From contig NZ_SLZG01000004.1 in the NCBI RefSeq assembly GCF_004341625.1, positions 62,001 through 126,000 on the forward strand: a stretch of 64,000 nt of DNA, given 5' to 3'. Of the stretch, positions 29,233 to 37,958 are shown piece after piece. The notes under the pieces were generated by a model that did no database searches, had not been told where the DNA came from, and was given only the letters and a program-made list of their open reading frames with translations. The stretch's first letter is position 1. Every line of letters begins with the position of its first letter. The position numbers and the translations under genes were made by a program. This DNA is from Rhizobium sp. BK376 (GTDB lineage Bacteria > Pseudomonadota > Alphaproteobacteria > Rhizobiales > Rhizobiaceae).

Positions 29233-30150
29233 ATGACCGGAACTGGTGATTTGGATTCGACCGGCGAAATAGTCGACTTCGACGCGGGCGAAGGCGAAGC
29301 CGCCACCGTCGAGATGGGCGACTACACCAAAAGCCTGGCACAGGCCAAGGCGAAGTCGGTCAAGCTGATCGATGCGATCACCGGGGCGACGCTCAAGAAA
29401 AAGGACGCCATCCATTTCGACGACCTGCGCCCGTCCCTTGCGGAATTCGTGCGCCAGAAGCACCCCGGCATTCGCTCCGACGATTATCTGAGCCGCAAGG
29501 CAGTCGACGAATATCGCGGCCAGTACATCGCCGATTTGCTGAAGGATGAACGCGGCGAGCTTTCCAATCTCGAGGACGAGGTTGTCGAGAGCCTGAAGAC
29601 GCATGACACGCTCGCCGAGAACATCGAAGAAGACTACGAGGATCACCGCTCGATCGGCGACCGCATGGCCGACATCGTCGCGAGCTTCGGCGGCAGCTGG
29701 ACATTCATAATCTCGTTCTGCGTCTTCCTGACGGTGTGGATGAGCATCAACCTTGTCATGGGCGCGACAAGCGCCTTCGACGCCTATCCCTTTATCCTGC
29801 TGAACCTCATCCTTTCGACTATCGCCGCACTGCAGGCGCCGATCATCATGATGAGCCAGCGGCGCCAGGAAGCCAAGGATCGGCTGCGTGCGCTCAACGA
29901 CTACAAGGTCAACCTGAAAGCGGAACTCGAAATCCGCCACCTTCATGAAAAGGTCGATCACCTTCTCAATCGCCAATGGGAACGGTTGACCGAAATCCAG
30001 CAGATTCAGATCGAAATGATGCTGGAACAGGCCAAGGCCGCCAACCGCGCCCTCAAGGTCAGCAGGGCCACCAAGGCAAAGACCAACTTGCTGAAGCGCC
30101 TGTCCGGGAGCAAGCCCAAGCCCACGGAGCCGGAAGGCTCGACTGAGTAG
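29233..30150 (+). CDS. DUF1003 domain-containing membrane protein
   Basis: The 305-aa protein has a cytoplasmic N-terminal part and then the DUF1003 hallmark: DRMADIVASFGGSWTFIISFCVFLTVWMSIN and FDAYPFILLNLILSTIAALQAPIIMMSQRRQEAKDRLR, giving two membrane segments at about 152-175 and 190-215. A helical, probably coiled-coil stretch follows (LKAELEIRHLHEKVDHLLNRQWERL). The start has GGAGGAG upstream. The function is unknown. The upstream 300 bases after tRNA-Arg contain no recognisable gene. This is the last core gene before the accessory region. Confidence 0.82.
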   Translation: MTGTGDLDSTGEIVDFDAGEGEAATVEMGDYTKSLAQAKAKSVKLIDAITGATLKKKDAIHFDDLRPSLAEFVRQKHPGIRSDDYLSRKAVDEYRGQYIADLLKDERGELSNLEDEVVESLKTHDTLAENIEEDYEDHRSIGDRMADIVASFGGSWTFIISFCVFLTVWMSINLVMGATSAFDAYPFILLNLILSTIAALQAPIIMMSQRRQEAKDRLRALNDYKVNLKAELEIRHLHEKVDHLLNRQWERLTEIQQIQIEMMLEQAKAANRALKVSRATKAKTNLLKRLSGSKPKPTEPEGSTE

Positions 30151-30196
30151 GGTTCTAGAATCAGCTATAGATTCGCGCCAAAACTGAAAGGAAGCC

Positions 30197-30331
30197 ATGT
30201 CTTACGCGGGTCGTCCGATCGTTAGTCGTCCCCGACGCAACATCAGGTTCGTGATTGATCGCAAGCGACCGAACGTATTGAACAATACGGCTGAAAAGAT
30301 AGTGACGACCGAAAAGATATTGGCGGCTTGA
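30197..30331 (+). CDS. Possible small basic protein
   Basis: A 44-codon frame starts ATGTCTTACGCG after AAAGGAAG, a good ribosome-binding sequence, 46 bases after the DUF1003 stop. The product (MSYAGRPIVSRPRRNIRFVI at its start, about ten arginines and lysines overall) has no family I recognise. It could be a fragment left at the edge of the accessory region. Coding status rests on the ribosome-binding site only. Confidence 0.35.
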   Translation: MSYAGRPIVSRPRRNIRFVIDRKRPNVLNNTAEKIVTTEKILAA

Positions 30332-30483
30332 AACTGATTTCAACGCCAATGTTATTATCATAACAGAGCGTTTCATTCAAAATGAGACATAGTCTGATTT
30401 AAGCTGAATTACCCCGCCCATTAAATGACAATTTTCGAACATTATTATTGTCCGAAACATTGGAAAATTGGGGGCATACCTGT

Positions 30484-31269
30484 ATGAACTCATCGCTTCG
30501 AAAGTTTGTTTTTCATGATCTGCAGACGATCGAAGGATATATTGATCCACCCGACGCGCTAGTCTTTCTGTCCCTTCTTCAGACGCAGAAGCAGGCCGGC
30601 CTGGAAGGGCCTATCGCCGAGATCGGCGTCTTCTATGGCCGTTCCTATTTCCTCTTCAAAAGGATCGGCGGTGATGCCGAAAAGATCGTTGCGATCGATC
30701 TCTTCGATATCGGCCAGACGGCCGACGGGATCTCTCCGCAATACGGCCGCTTTCTGGAAAACGGCCGCCGGCTGGGCATTCCCATTGAAGAAGACCTCAT
30801 CATCAGGGGCGACAGCACCCGCCTTGCTGCGGCAGATATCACTGAAAAAGCCGGAAAGGTCCGCTTCTTCAGCATCGATGGCGGCCACGCTCTCTCGGAC
30901 GTCGTCTCCGACAGCCGGCTTGCCATGCACAGCCTGGCCGACCACGGCATCATTGCCTTCGACGACACCTTCAATCCCGCCTGGCCGGAGGTAACCGTCG
31001 GCGTCGCCGACTTCCTGCGCGAACACGCAGATACATTTGCGGCTTTCTGCATGACGAAATACAAGACCTATGTCTGCCGCCGCGACTTTCACGACCTCTA
31101 TTACAATGCGATTGCCGACGCCTCGGACCTGAACGCCTTCGAACAGACGGAAACGACCTTCCTGGACTCCAGGGTCATCCGTCTCCACAATCCGATCGGC
31201 CGCCGCATGCTCTACGAGCTGATGATCAGGACTGGAATGGGCGCCTATTCGGAGCGGGTTTATCGGTGA
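30484..31269 (+). CDS. Class I SAM-dependent methyltransferase (Methyltransf_24-like)
   Basis: The 261-aa protein shows GPIAEIGVFYGRSYFLFKRIGG (SAM-binding motif I), VAIDLFDIGQ (motif II acidic residue), VRFFSIDGGHALSDVVSDSRLAMHSLADHGIIAFDD (motif for Methyltransf_24 proteins with DGxH). Such enzymes are common in polysaccharide gene clusters, where they methylate sugars or amino sugars; its place before a flippase and glycosyltransferase supports this. The ATG at 30484 is preferred to a TTG at 30448 because GGGGG lies just upstream. Confidence 0.75.
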   Translation: MNSSLRKFVFHDLQTIEGYIDPPDALVFLSLLQTQKQAGLEGPIAEIGVFYGRSYFLFKRIGGDAEKIVAIDLFDIGQTADGISPQYGRFLENGRRLGIPIEEDLIIRGDSTRLAAADITEKAGKVRFFSIDGGHALSDVVSDSRLAMHSLADHGIIAFDDTFNPAWPEVTVGVADFLREHADTFAAFCMTKYKTYVCRRDFHDLYYNAIADASDLNAFEQTETTFLDSRVIRLHNPIGRRMLYELMIRTGMGAYSERVYR

Positions 31270-31710
31270 CTGCGAGGACGACCCCTCGAATATTCATTTT
31301 CACGACTATTTGATAGAGGCTCCCAGAGCGTTCCCCCGCGACCTGGACTCCTTGTGAGATGGCACCCTTTCTGAGCTCGGCGATCCTTCGCAGGCGCGAA
31401 ATGCCCTGCGGCTCCCTGTATTGGCGAAGTGAAGCCAGATCCCCGGCCGGCCAATTCACCTTCATGTAACTCCGGCCCATTAATGATACCGGAACTGTCC
31501 GAAATGGATACTCGATATCGGTTATCCGAGAGGGTATGCATGACGTTGAAATATCTTATGGCGCGAGAAGAGCAAATGATCTCGCATGCAACTTGCAGCT
31601 CTTCAAATTATGGATATGCAGAAAGAATAATTGCAGAGCGAAATATTTGTATCTTCCGGACGCTCTGCTATGAACACTACATTTTGCGGGCACATGGGTG
31701 AAAAACAGTA
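31270..31710. other. Gene-poor stretch with a composition break
   Basis: About 440 bases between the methyltransferase and the flippase. To about 31480 the DNA is GC-rich like the core; after about 31490 it becomes AT-rich like the following genes. Short frames exist on both strands (for example minus strand 31226-31480) but none has a family signature or convincing ribosome-binding site. The AT-rich half presumably carries the flippase promoter. It may be a junction left by gene exchange. Confidence 0.4.
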
Positions 31711-33171
31711 ATGAATGAGATTTCAAATTTTCGTCAGCACGCAGTGAGAGCTTTATTCTGGTCTTTCTTTCAAAATTGGGGTGGTCGCGCCCTGGGAATG
31801 ATTGTATTCGTCCTGCTGGCTCGCCTGGTTTCCCCGGCTGAATTCGGTATCGCTTCCTCTGCGTTCCTGCTGTTGAATTTGCTGATGCTGGTTTCAGAAT
31901 TTGGCTTTGGTGACGCGCTCAATCAGCGCCCCGGCCTGGAAGCCGCAGACGTCAATGTCCCGTTCTTTCTGTCGATGGGAATGTCGATTGCCTTTGCATG
32001 CGTCGTCGCGTTGACCTCTCATGAAATCGCGCGGCAAATGGGTGTTGATGGCCTGGCGCCCTATCTCGTCGCAACCGCAGCCATTTGCCCGTTCCTGACA
32101 TTGGCGAATTTTCAAGATGCGATGTATCGCAGGGCGATGATGTTTCGCCCGCTGGCGATGCGCACATTGGCAGGAATCGTGGCAGGGGGTGTCGTCGGCA
32201 TCGTCATGGCGCTGCTCAACTTCGGCACCTGGGCGCTCATTGGACAATATGCAGCACAGGTATTGCTGAACGTTGCCTGGCTATGGTCGCGGCCTGTATG
32301 GCTTCCCAGCTTTACGCTACGCCGGCAATCGGGCCGACAACTATCAATTTTCGGCCTCAATATTGTCATTCAGCGACTGATTGATTTTGTAACGCTGCGA
32401 AGCGTGGATTTTATTATTCTTCTTGTGTATGGGCCGGCCTCGCTTGCATTGTTCACAGTCTCCTCACGTCTGAACCTGACTTTGCTGCAGCTGCTGCAGT
32501 CTGGTATTTCAGGCGTCGGGACGACGATGCTCTCAAAAATTGCTGACGACATTCCTCGGCTGCAACGGCTTTACGTACGAACCACGTCTATCTGTGCGCT
32601 ATTTGGAACCCCCATATTCGTCGGACTTGCGGCGACCGCTCCAGAGGTCAATCGCATAATGTTTGGCGAACGCTGGGCTGGGGCCGAGCAAGTTATGTTG
32701 CCCATCCTTCTTGTTGGGGGTGTGTATTGTATCCTGTTCATCAATGGGTCTTATCTTGTTGCACTTGGAAAGCCGCAAACATTGCTGTGGACTATGGTAT
32801 TGAAGGCAGCGTGCGTTCTTCCGCCGCTTTATTTCATTAGGATGAACAGCGTATCATCTACCGCAATTCTTTATTGCGTTACCCTGATCCTGGAAACTCC
32901 GTTTGTCTTCCATCTGACCCTAAGGGCGCTGTCGCTAAAATGGTCGTCACTGGCGCGTCCCGTGGGGCTTCCGTTACTTGCGTGTTTTTCCGCTTTTATA
33001 CTTGTGTATTGGCTGCGTGAGTCTCAGGCGTTTCATTTTCAGAACGTATTCCTGAGCGGCATCGCCTATGGGGCCATCTATGCAGCGATATATTTGGGAG
33101 GCATTGCGCTTCTCGCATTCGACCTGGGCCGCACGAACATTTATTTCATTCGTAATGCGATCAAGAGATAA
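31711..33171 (+). CDS. Wzx-like oligosaccharide flippase (PST family)
   Basis: The 486-aa protein has 12 to 14 hydrophobic segments and begins with ALFWSFFQNWGGRALGMIVFVLLARLVSPAEFGIASSAFLLLNLL. That is the N-terminal pattern of lipopolysaccharide/exopolysaccharide flippases (polysaccharide_synt family). It would move a lipid-linked repeat unit across the inner membrane. Its GC content is lower than the core genes. It is followed after 14 bases by a glycosyltransferase, together forming a small polysaccharide cluster. The specific glycan is unknown. Confidence 0.83.
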   Translation: MNEISNFRQHAVRALFWSFFQNWGGRALGMIVFVLLARLVSPAEFGIASSAFLLLNLLMLVSEFGFGDALNQRPGLEAADVNVPFFLSMGMSIAFACVVALTSHEIARQMGVDGLAPYLVATAAICPFLTLANFQDAMYRRAMMFRPLAMRTLAGIVAGGVVGIVMALLNFGTWALIGQYAAQVLLNVAWLWSRPVWLPSFTLRRQSGRQLSIFGLNIVIQRLIDFVTLRSVDFIILLVYGPASLALFTVSSRLNLTLLQLLQSGISGVGTTMLSKIADDIPRLQRLYVRTTSICALFGTPIFVGLAATAPEVNRIMFGERWAGAEQVMLPILLVGGVYCILFINGSYLVALGKPQTLLWTMVLKAACVLPPLYFIRMNSVSSTAILYCVTLILETPFVFHLTLRALSLKWSSLARPVGLPLLACFSAFILVYWLRESQAFHFQNVFLSGIAYGAIYAAIYLGGIALLAFDLGRTNIYFIRNAIKR

Positions 33172-33185
33172 GGCTGAGAGAACAT

Positions 33186-34139
33186 ATGTCCTCCATCAAC
33201 AAAGCCAAAATTGATGTCCTGATCCCGGCGTACAACGCTGAAACGACGATAGAATCCGCTTTGGCATCGATCCAGACACAAACGATCCAAGACATTCGCA
33301 TCATTGTCGTAAACGATGGATCGACCGATCGCACCGGCGAAATCCTTGAGAAATTGAAATCGAAGGATTCGCGCATCGAAGTCATTACGACCGTCAACGG
33401 CGGTATCGTCGATGCTCTGAATCATGGGCTTCAGGCTTGCAGCGCGGACTACATAGCGCGTCACGACGCGGACGACATTGCATTCCCAAATCGCTTGGAG
33501 GTCCAGCTTCGATATCTGGAGGCCAATCCCGACTGTATAGCAGTCGGGTCAAACGTATCGCACATCGATGAGAATGGGAGACGCCTGGGTACTCGTTCGC
33601 TTCTCGGAGGAGATGTGAAGCCCGACGCAGATTGGGTGCCTTCCAGAGAACCATACCTGATCCATCCGTTCCTGATGGTCCGAACAGCGGCAGTTCAGCA
33701 GGTGGGCGGGTATCGCTACGTTTTTCATTCCGAAGATACCGACCTATACTGGCGCCTCCTCTCGCTAGGCAGACTACACAATCTTGAGAAGATACTTGGG
33801 GAATACCGGATACATAGCGGCAGCATTTCAAGCGCTTCGGCTCTCAATGGACGCATTGCTGCAGTGAGCGCGCAGTTGGCCGCCTTGTCGTTTCGACGAC
33901 GCCGAAGCGGTCAGCCAGACATAACTTTTTCTAAAGATGCGCTCGCCATGTACAAGAATAAGGAGACGTTTCGCGAAATTTGCGACGCGGCCTCGACCCA
34001 GCTTGCTTTGTTCGCGGGCGATGTTTGCACCTATTTCCGGGGCTCAGCTTCCCCGGCAAACGCAACCCAAACACTCTTAACTCTTTGCTCCCTATCTCTA
34101 CGGATTGACCAATGGAATTTCGCCACGCTAAGCGTTTGA
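33186..34139 (+). CDS. Family 2 glycosyltransferase
   Basis: The 317-aa GT-A fold enzyme shows DVLIPAYNAETTIESALASIQTQTIQDIRIIVVNDGSTDRTGEIL, with the nucleotide-sugar aspartates in NDGSTD (residues 43-48). The metal-binding motif is in ARHDADDIAFPNRLEVQL (about 91-108). The later HSEDTDLYWRLLSLGRLHNLEKILGEYRIHSGSIS supplies the catalytic ED region. There is no membrane segment, so it is a peripheral cytoplasmic enzyme. The donor and acceptor are unknown. It follows the flippase and overlaps the next gene by 28 bases. Confidence 0.85.
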   Translation: MSSINKAKIDVLIPAYNAETTIESALASIQTQTIQDIRIIVVNDGSTDRTGEILEKLKSKDSRIEVITTVNGGIVDALNHGLQACSADYIARHDADDIAFPNRLEVQLRYLEANPDCIAVGSNVSHIDENGRRLGTRSLLGGDVKPDADWVPSREPYLIHPFLMVRTAAVQQVGGYRYVFHSEDTDLYWRLLSLGRLHNLEKILGEYRIHSGSISSASALNGRIAAVSAQLAALSFRRRRSGQPDITFSKDALAMYKNKETFREICDAASTQLALFAGDVCTYFRGSASPANATQTLLTLCSLSLRIDQWNFATLSV

Positions 34140-34681
34140 TATCATCCGAAACCAAGAAACGTGCATTGACCGGCCAGTACTCCGATACACTGTCGGAGAA
34201 GTACTTCGGGTTTGTTCGATTTTTCTTACTGAGTATCTTTACCGGTTTTGTTGGTGGCATCCTCGTCCTTATCTTCAAGAAGAGAAGATACCATCCATAT
34301 GTTTTTTCGAAGGGCTCCACGCAGCCGATTGATGCCGACAAAATCTCTTTCTTATCGAAACGCACGAACTACGAGCTAGCTTCGGATGAAGTCCCGGAAA
34401 TCCTCGTAAAGCCGAACAGCAGCAACTTTATCTTATTCACGAACCGCTGCATCTTTTACGAGTTGAATGTCACTGCAAAGGTTTTGGGCGCGGAAACCAC
34501 CATTGGGCGGCTACCAATTTCCCATGCGAGTGAAATTTTGACGAAAAAGCATCTCACGTCCATTGAAGTGATGATGCAAAAGGAACTACTCGGCACCCTC
34601 TTCGACGGGGAGTCTCCAAGAATTATTCGATTGCTTCAGGAAATTTCGAAAGACGTTCGGGAATTTGGCTATGCTACCTAA
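34112..34681 (+). CDS. Hypothetical membrane-anchored protein
   Basis: I do not recognise this 189-aa protein. It has one strong membrane segment at about residues 33-55 (FVRFFLLSIFTGFVGGILVLIF) followed by KKRR. The soluble part contains NSSNFILFTNRCIFYELN, which faintly recalls bacterial PH-like domains. The start lies within the end of the glycosyltransferase gene in another frame, with no strong ribosome-binding site. It overlaps the next small gene by 11 bases, so the two probably work together. Confidence 0.6.
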   Translation: MEFRHAKRLISSETKKRALTGQYSDTLSEKYFGFVRFFLLSIFTGFVGGILVLIFKKRRYHPYVFSKGSTQPIDADKISFLSKRTNYELASDEVPEILVKPNSSNFILFTNRCIFYELNVTAKVLGAETTIGRLPISHASEILTKKHLTSIEVMMQKELLGTLFDGESPRIIRLLQEISKDVREFGYAT

Positions 34682-34874
34682 TGTAGGGGTAGTAATCGTG
34701 ATCGGGACAGCGGCTTATTTCTTACCGCTCGCCATTGCATTTTATCGCGGGCTCTCGAACAAGCTTGGGATATTTTTTCTCAACCTCATATTCGGCTTCA
34801 CCGTCATCGGCTGGGCAGTATTGCTCTCTTATTGCGTGCTGACCAGAGTCCGTAAGATGGATGGATTCTCATGA
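34671..34874 (+). CDS. Superinfection-immunity family protein
   Basis: The 67-aa protein is almost entirely membrane-embedded, with two hydrophobic helices. The pattern YFLPLAIAFYRGLSNKLGIFFLNLIFGFTVIGWAVLLSYCVLTRVRK matches the family named after phage T4 Imm (short proteins with N-x-F/I-x-G-x-T-x-I-G-W). In phage they block DNA entry of a second phage; many bacterial copies have unknown roles. ATG at 34671 is preferred; a TTG two codons earlier is in frame. It overlaps the preceding gene. Confidence 0.72.
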   Translation: MLPNVGVVIVIGTAAYFLPLAIAFYRGLSNKLGIFFLNLIFGFTVIGWAVLLSYCVLTRVRKMDGFS

Positions 34875-34937
34875 CTCAATGAGGGGACGCTCACCACCCG
34901 TTTCGACGATCAACAGCAGAGTCGACTCCTTTTGCAT

Positions 34938-36014
34938 TTAGAAAGGAAGATCTTCGTCGGAACTCATTTTTTTGACGAACCGAAGCTCAATAGCGCCTGA
35001 ATCGATCGCGAACACCTTTGAAGGAGCACCATTGATACTATGCCGTCTTGCGACCTTGGCGGCAAATTCGGTGAAGGGCACTTCGGAGCCAACTGGGTTC
35101 ATCAATCCGGTCTCGATATAGTAGTTCATCAACCGATTGAGAGTTTCCTTATTGATTTTGAATCGCTCGGTGGCATCGATCGATCCGAGAGCACCAGCAA
35201 TTGCCGAACCAATGGCGACACACGATCGATCTATATCGACGTAAAAGCCGTCGTAGCCGCCACCATCAAAAGAGAGATTAGATTGGAATAAGGGAAATAC
35301 GTCGATCCACGCAGCGCTGATCTTTGCTGCGCTGCCGGATACGCTGCTTCCACGACTTTGATTTGGCAGCAACTGAATGATAATTGGTTCAGCCGGTGCC
35401 GGAATAGGCGGGAGGTCGAGTTCAATTTCCAAGACTCCCATTGCTTTACGAAGCTCGGCATTTTCCTTCCGAAGCGTATTTAATTCCTCTAGAGCCTCTA
35501 ATGAGGCAATAGCATCACCCCGTACCCAGCCAATCCTCGGCTTTGTCGCTTTGGCATTATCGAGAGCTTCACGAACCGCAAGCTTAAGGCCGTCAAGCGT
35601 TGTCCATGATTTACGCAGGCGGCCCTTTTGAGCCTCATCTATGAAAGCTTCAAGTTTCGCTCTCCCTTCCTCGCTCGCTTCCGACCGGCCGACTTCGATT
35701 TTTTTCAGATCGCCATGGAGCATTACCAGTACAGGAACACCCTTTGAAACCGCATAACGAAATTCCTTATGCGTATAGCTTAGTCCATCGGAACCGGGTG
35801 ACCCATAACGCCCCGCAATGATCAAAATATAATAGTCGCATTGGTCGATTAGACTCTTAATGAAATCAAATTGATTCTCATCTGCAGCGGGGAATGACTC
35901 CATCTGGACTGGAAAGTCCCGCGCACTAATAACTACATCCTGCACCGCTCGTCGCTCTTCCTTAAGATCTTCGAAAGTTGAGCTGATGAAAACCTGATAT
36001 CGTTTCTCGTCCAC
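34938..36014 (-). CDS. DUF4062 (TIR-like) domain protein
   Basis: The 358-aa protein opens with the DUF4062 signature RYQVFISSTFEDLKEERRAV (residues 5-24). It continues QCDYYILIIAGRYGSPGSDGLSYTHKEFRYAVSKGVPVLVML (59-99), a TIR-like flavodoxin fold seen in bacterial conflict proteins. A short coiled coil (about 165-195, LNTLRKENAELRKAMG) separates it from an unrecognised C-terminal domain (about 225-358). I chose the GTG at 36014 because GGAG lies nine bases upstream; an ATG at 36038 is in frame but has no ribosome-binding site. It is the last of three same-direction genes once the IS is removed. Confidence 0.75.
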   Translation of the reverse strand: MDEKRYQVFISSTFEDLKEERRAVQDVVISARDFPVQMESFPAADENQFDFIKSLIDQCDYYILIIAGRYGSPGSDGLSYTHKEFRYAVSKGVPVLVMLHGDLKKIEVGRSEASEEGRAKLEAFIDEAQKGRLRKSWTTLDGLKLAVREALDNAKATKPRIGWVRGDAIASLEALEELNTLRKENAELRKAMGVLEIELDLPPIPAPAEPIIIQLLPNQSRGSSVSGSAAKISAAWIDVFPLFQSNLSFDGGGYDGFYVDIDRSCVAIGSAIAGALGSIDATERFKINKETLNRLMNYYIETGLMNPVGSEVPFTEFAAKVARRHSINGAPSKVFAIDSGAIELRFVKKMSSDEDLPF

Positions 36015-36224
36015 TTCTTTTCTCCGAAATGCGAGCATGTATGCTAATCTTAGTAAGAGAAAGAAATTCGGCTGAGTTGTAAATAGTTGCGGTACAATTT
36101 AGGCAGTTGTATCACGACATTCGCCCAGGTCCGAACTGGTGATTTGGGAGCGTCATTCGCAATTTATGCAATTTGCGAAAGGAGGGCGACCAAGCCCTTT
36201 TTGGCGGAGGCCGATAGTCACATC

Positions 36225-37080
36225 TCAATCCAAAGACCGCTTGTTAAAGGGGCTTTGAAAAGTTTCATGCATTCGATCTAAAGCGATTTTGTTTACACGC
36301 ACCTTTGTGACCAAGTTAGGTGGATCGCAAATAGGCCAGATGCGTCGAGGAAGATATTGCTCTGCCACACCAGCGTATTGAATTAGTTGTAAAGTGCTGT
36401 CTCCAATCGTACTGGTTGCATGAAAGGCGACGTTTTCGACGCAGAAGTATGTTATTTGGGCCTGCAGAAAGTCCTCACCGATACCTATCGGCAGTTTGAT
36501 GGTGCTGTGGCGACTATCTCCGCCATAGTGCGATGTATCGAGTCTTGCAGCAGAAATCCGCCACCCCGGAGGCATCTTTCCGGCCATCATCTCAGACCGA
36601 TGAGACTGTGTTGATGTCTGTATCCTAGCTTTGCTCTCAAGGTTTATAGCGACCATGGCCACCCATCTCGAAAGAGCAAGTATTTCGTCCTCGGATAACT
36701 TTGGCCAGAAGCCGTCCGCCAAACGGGATACGACGGGCGCAGCCAGTTTATGGACTTCGCTCATCCAATTGTTGTTGCATTCTTCACATACATTAAAAAC
36801 TACATCGGCGTATGGCTGCGCTCTTTTGTTGTGTTCAACATTCTGGACTAACTTAACATCTTCGAAAAATCGCGGCTTCTCAGGCCGTGACAGCATATGC
36901 GTTCGATTACCTGCCGGCCGATCAAAACGTCGGCGTAACCAGTCGCCAAATACATGTTCGCCACTCAGTTTCCCTCTGTAACCGCAATAGATGCACGTCC
37001 CGGACTTCTGTAATTTCACCGCTCCATGACGGAGATCAAAGCCGCAAGTGCAAAACGGAGCGTCGCTTGCGATATCCTTC
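36225..37080 (-). pseudogene. HNH endonuclease-like gene, C-terminal part (split by IS66)
   Basis: This is the larger piece of a gene interrupted by IS66. It contains CTCG (second half of a zinc ribbon), CIYCG followed by LSGEHVFGDWLRR, and NVCEECNNNWMSEVH, together an HNH-type nuclease core with zinc-binding cysteines. The rest (about 190 residues) is unrecognised. The frame continues for a few codons into the IS (to an ATG at 37145), so it could be mistaken for a complete 306-aa gene. The real N-terminus is at 39587-39629. Removing the IS and one target copy gives a 296-aa protein. Confidence 0.8.
37073..37080. repeat. IS66 target-site duplication, left copy
   Basis: TATCCTTC immediately left of the IS end, identical to 39587-39594. 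The 8-bp length is the known target duplication size of IS66 elements. Confidence 0.93.
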
Positions 37081-37157
37081 GTAAGCGCGTAGGCCATCCC
37101 ACGTATCTTTCGGACTGCTGATCGGCGATTTTCTGCATGAGTCATGCGGAGAGTCCT

Positions 37158-37544
37158 ATGAGTGATAGTGTGAATCAGCCTCGAACCTTTGAGATTTTGA
37201 CCGCGGAGCCCGTGCGAAGACGACGCAAGCCGCGGGACTGGTCGGATGACGAAAAGGCGCGGATCGTCGCCGCGACGCTGCAGCCTGGGGCCAATGTCTC
37301 GGCGGTTGCCCGGTCTGAAGGCTTGGATCCCTCGCAGCTTTATGGGTGGCGTCGCAAGGCACTGGCATCGGGCGTTGTTGCACCCCTGACAGAGGGAACG
37401 GGCAATCAGATCAAGTTCGCGCGCGTTGAAACGGTAAGCAACGGCTCGGTCGATATTGTCATTGCGGATATGGTCGTGCGCGTCGGCGGCGATTTTGACG
37501 CCGATCACCTGGTGAGGGTTCTACGGGCGGTTCGCAAGGCATGA
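37158..37544 (+). CDS. tnpA: IS66 accessory protein TnpA
   Basis: The 128-aa protein has a helix-turn-helix region (RRRRKPRDWSDDEKARIVAATLQPGANVSAVARSEGLDPSQLYGWRRKAL, about residues 17-66) typical of the first IS66 gene, a DNA-binding accessory factor. The ATG at 37158 follows GGAGAG; an in-frame ATG at 37137 is less likely. The stop overlaps tnpB by four bases (ATGA). Confidence 0.88.
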   Translation: MSDSVNQPRTFEILTAEPVRRRRKPRDWSDDEKARIVAATLQPGANVSAVARSEGLDPSQLYGWRRKALASGVVAPLTEGTGNQIKFARVETVSNGSVDIVIADMVVRVGGDFDADHLVRVLRAVRKA

Positions 37545-37883
37545 TCGCTTCGGGTGTGGTGGTCTATGTGTCGTGCCAGCCGGTCGACTTCCGCAAGGGG
37601 GCCGCCTCGTTGATGGCGCTGGTGCGGGATGGCGGTCTCGATCCCTTCAATGGCGCGCTTTACGTCTTCCGCTCGAAACGGGCCGATCGTATTCGCATTG
37701 TCTGGTGGGATGGCAGCGGGGTCTGCCTCTATTCGAAAACCCTGGAATCAGGGCTTCTGCTGGCCGGGCATATCGGCGGCACGGATCCGGCTGGACCATT
37801 CTCAGCTGATGGCGTTGCTGGCCGGAATGGATTGGAAAAAGATCCGCCCGGCCAAGGTCAGGCGACCCTTGTTGACGGGCTGA
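37541..37883 (+). pseudogene. tnpB: IS66 Orf2 TnpB, frameshifted
   Basis: Up to about codon 69 the product is normal TnpB (MIASGVVVYVSCQPVDFRKG, then RIRIVWWDGSGVCLYSKTLE). The reading frame then leaves the family and runs on to 37903. The expected C-terminus (FCWPGISAARIRLDHSQLMA, then GMDWKKIRPAKV, ending at 37883) is in the frame one base over. Removing one base near 37748 (the T in GGAATCAGG) restores a complete protein of about 113 residues. TnpB is required for efficient IS66 transposition, so this copy is probably not autonomous unless frameshifting occurs. Confidence 0.8.
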
Positions 37884-37958
37884 CAGCGCCTGCGGCAAGA
37901 TGAATCATGCCGCTGTAATGGTTGGGAAAACGGCTGTTTTTGTGCTCTACTCATTGCC

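Noticed and set aside
31226..31480. Minus-strand 84-codon frame after the methyltransferase
   Set aside because: Overlaps the methyltransferase end, has no recognisable family and no good ribosome-binding site; kept only as a note on the junction region.
36128..36142. GAACTGGTGATTTGG shared with 29239-29253, considered as an element boundary repeat
   Set aside because: A 15-base repeat is expected by chance in 64 kb, one copy is inside the DUF1003 start region, and neither resembles the tRNA-Ser 3' end.
36202..36209. TGGCGGAG, matching the first bases of the tRNA-Ser 3' end, considered as a second attachment site
   Set aside because: Eight bases only, with no extension into the T-arm sequence; not distinguishable from chance.
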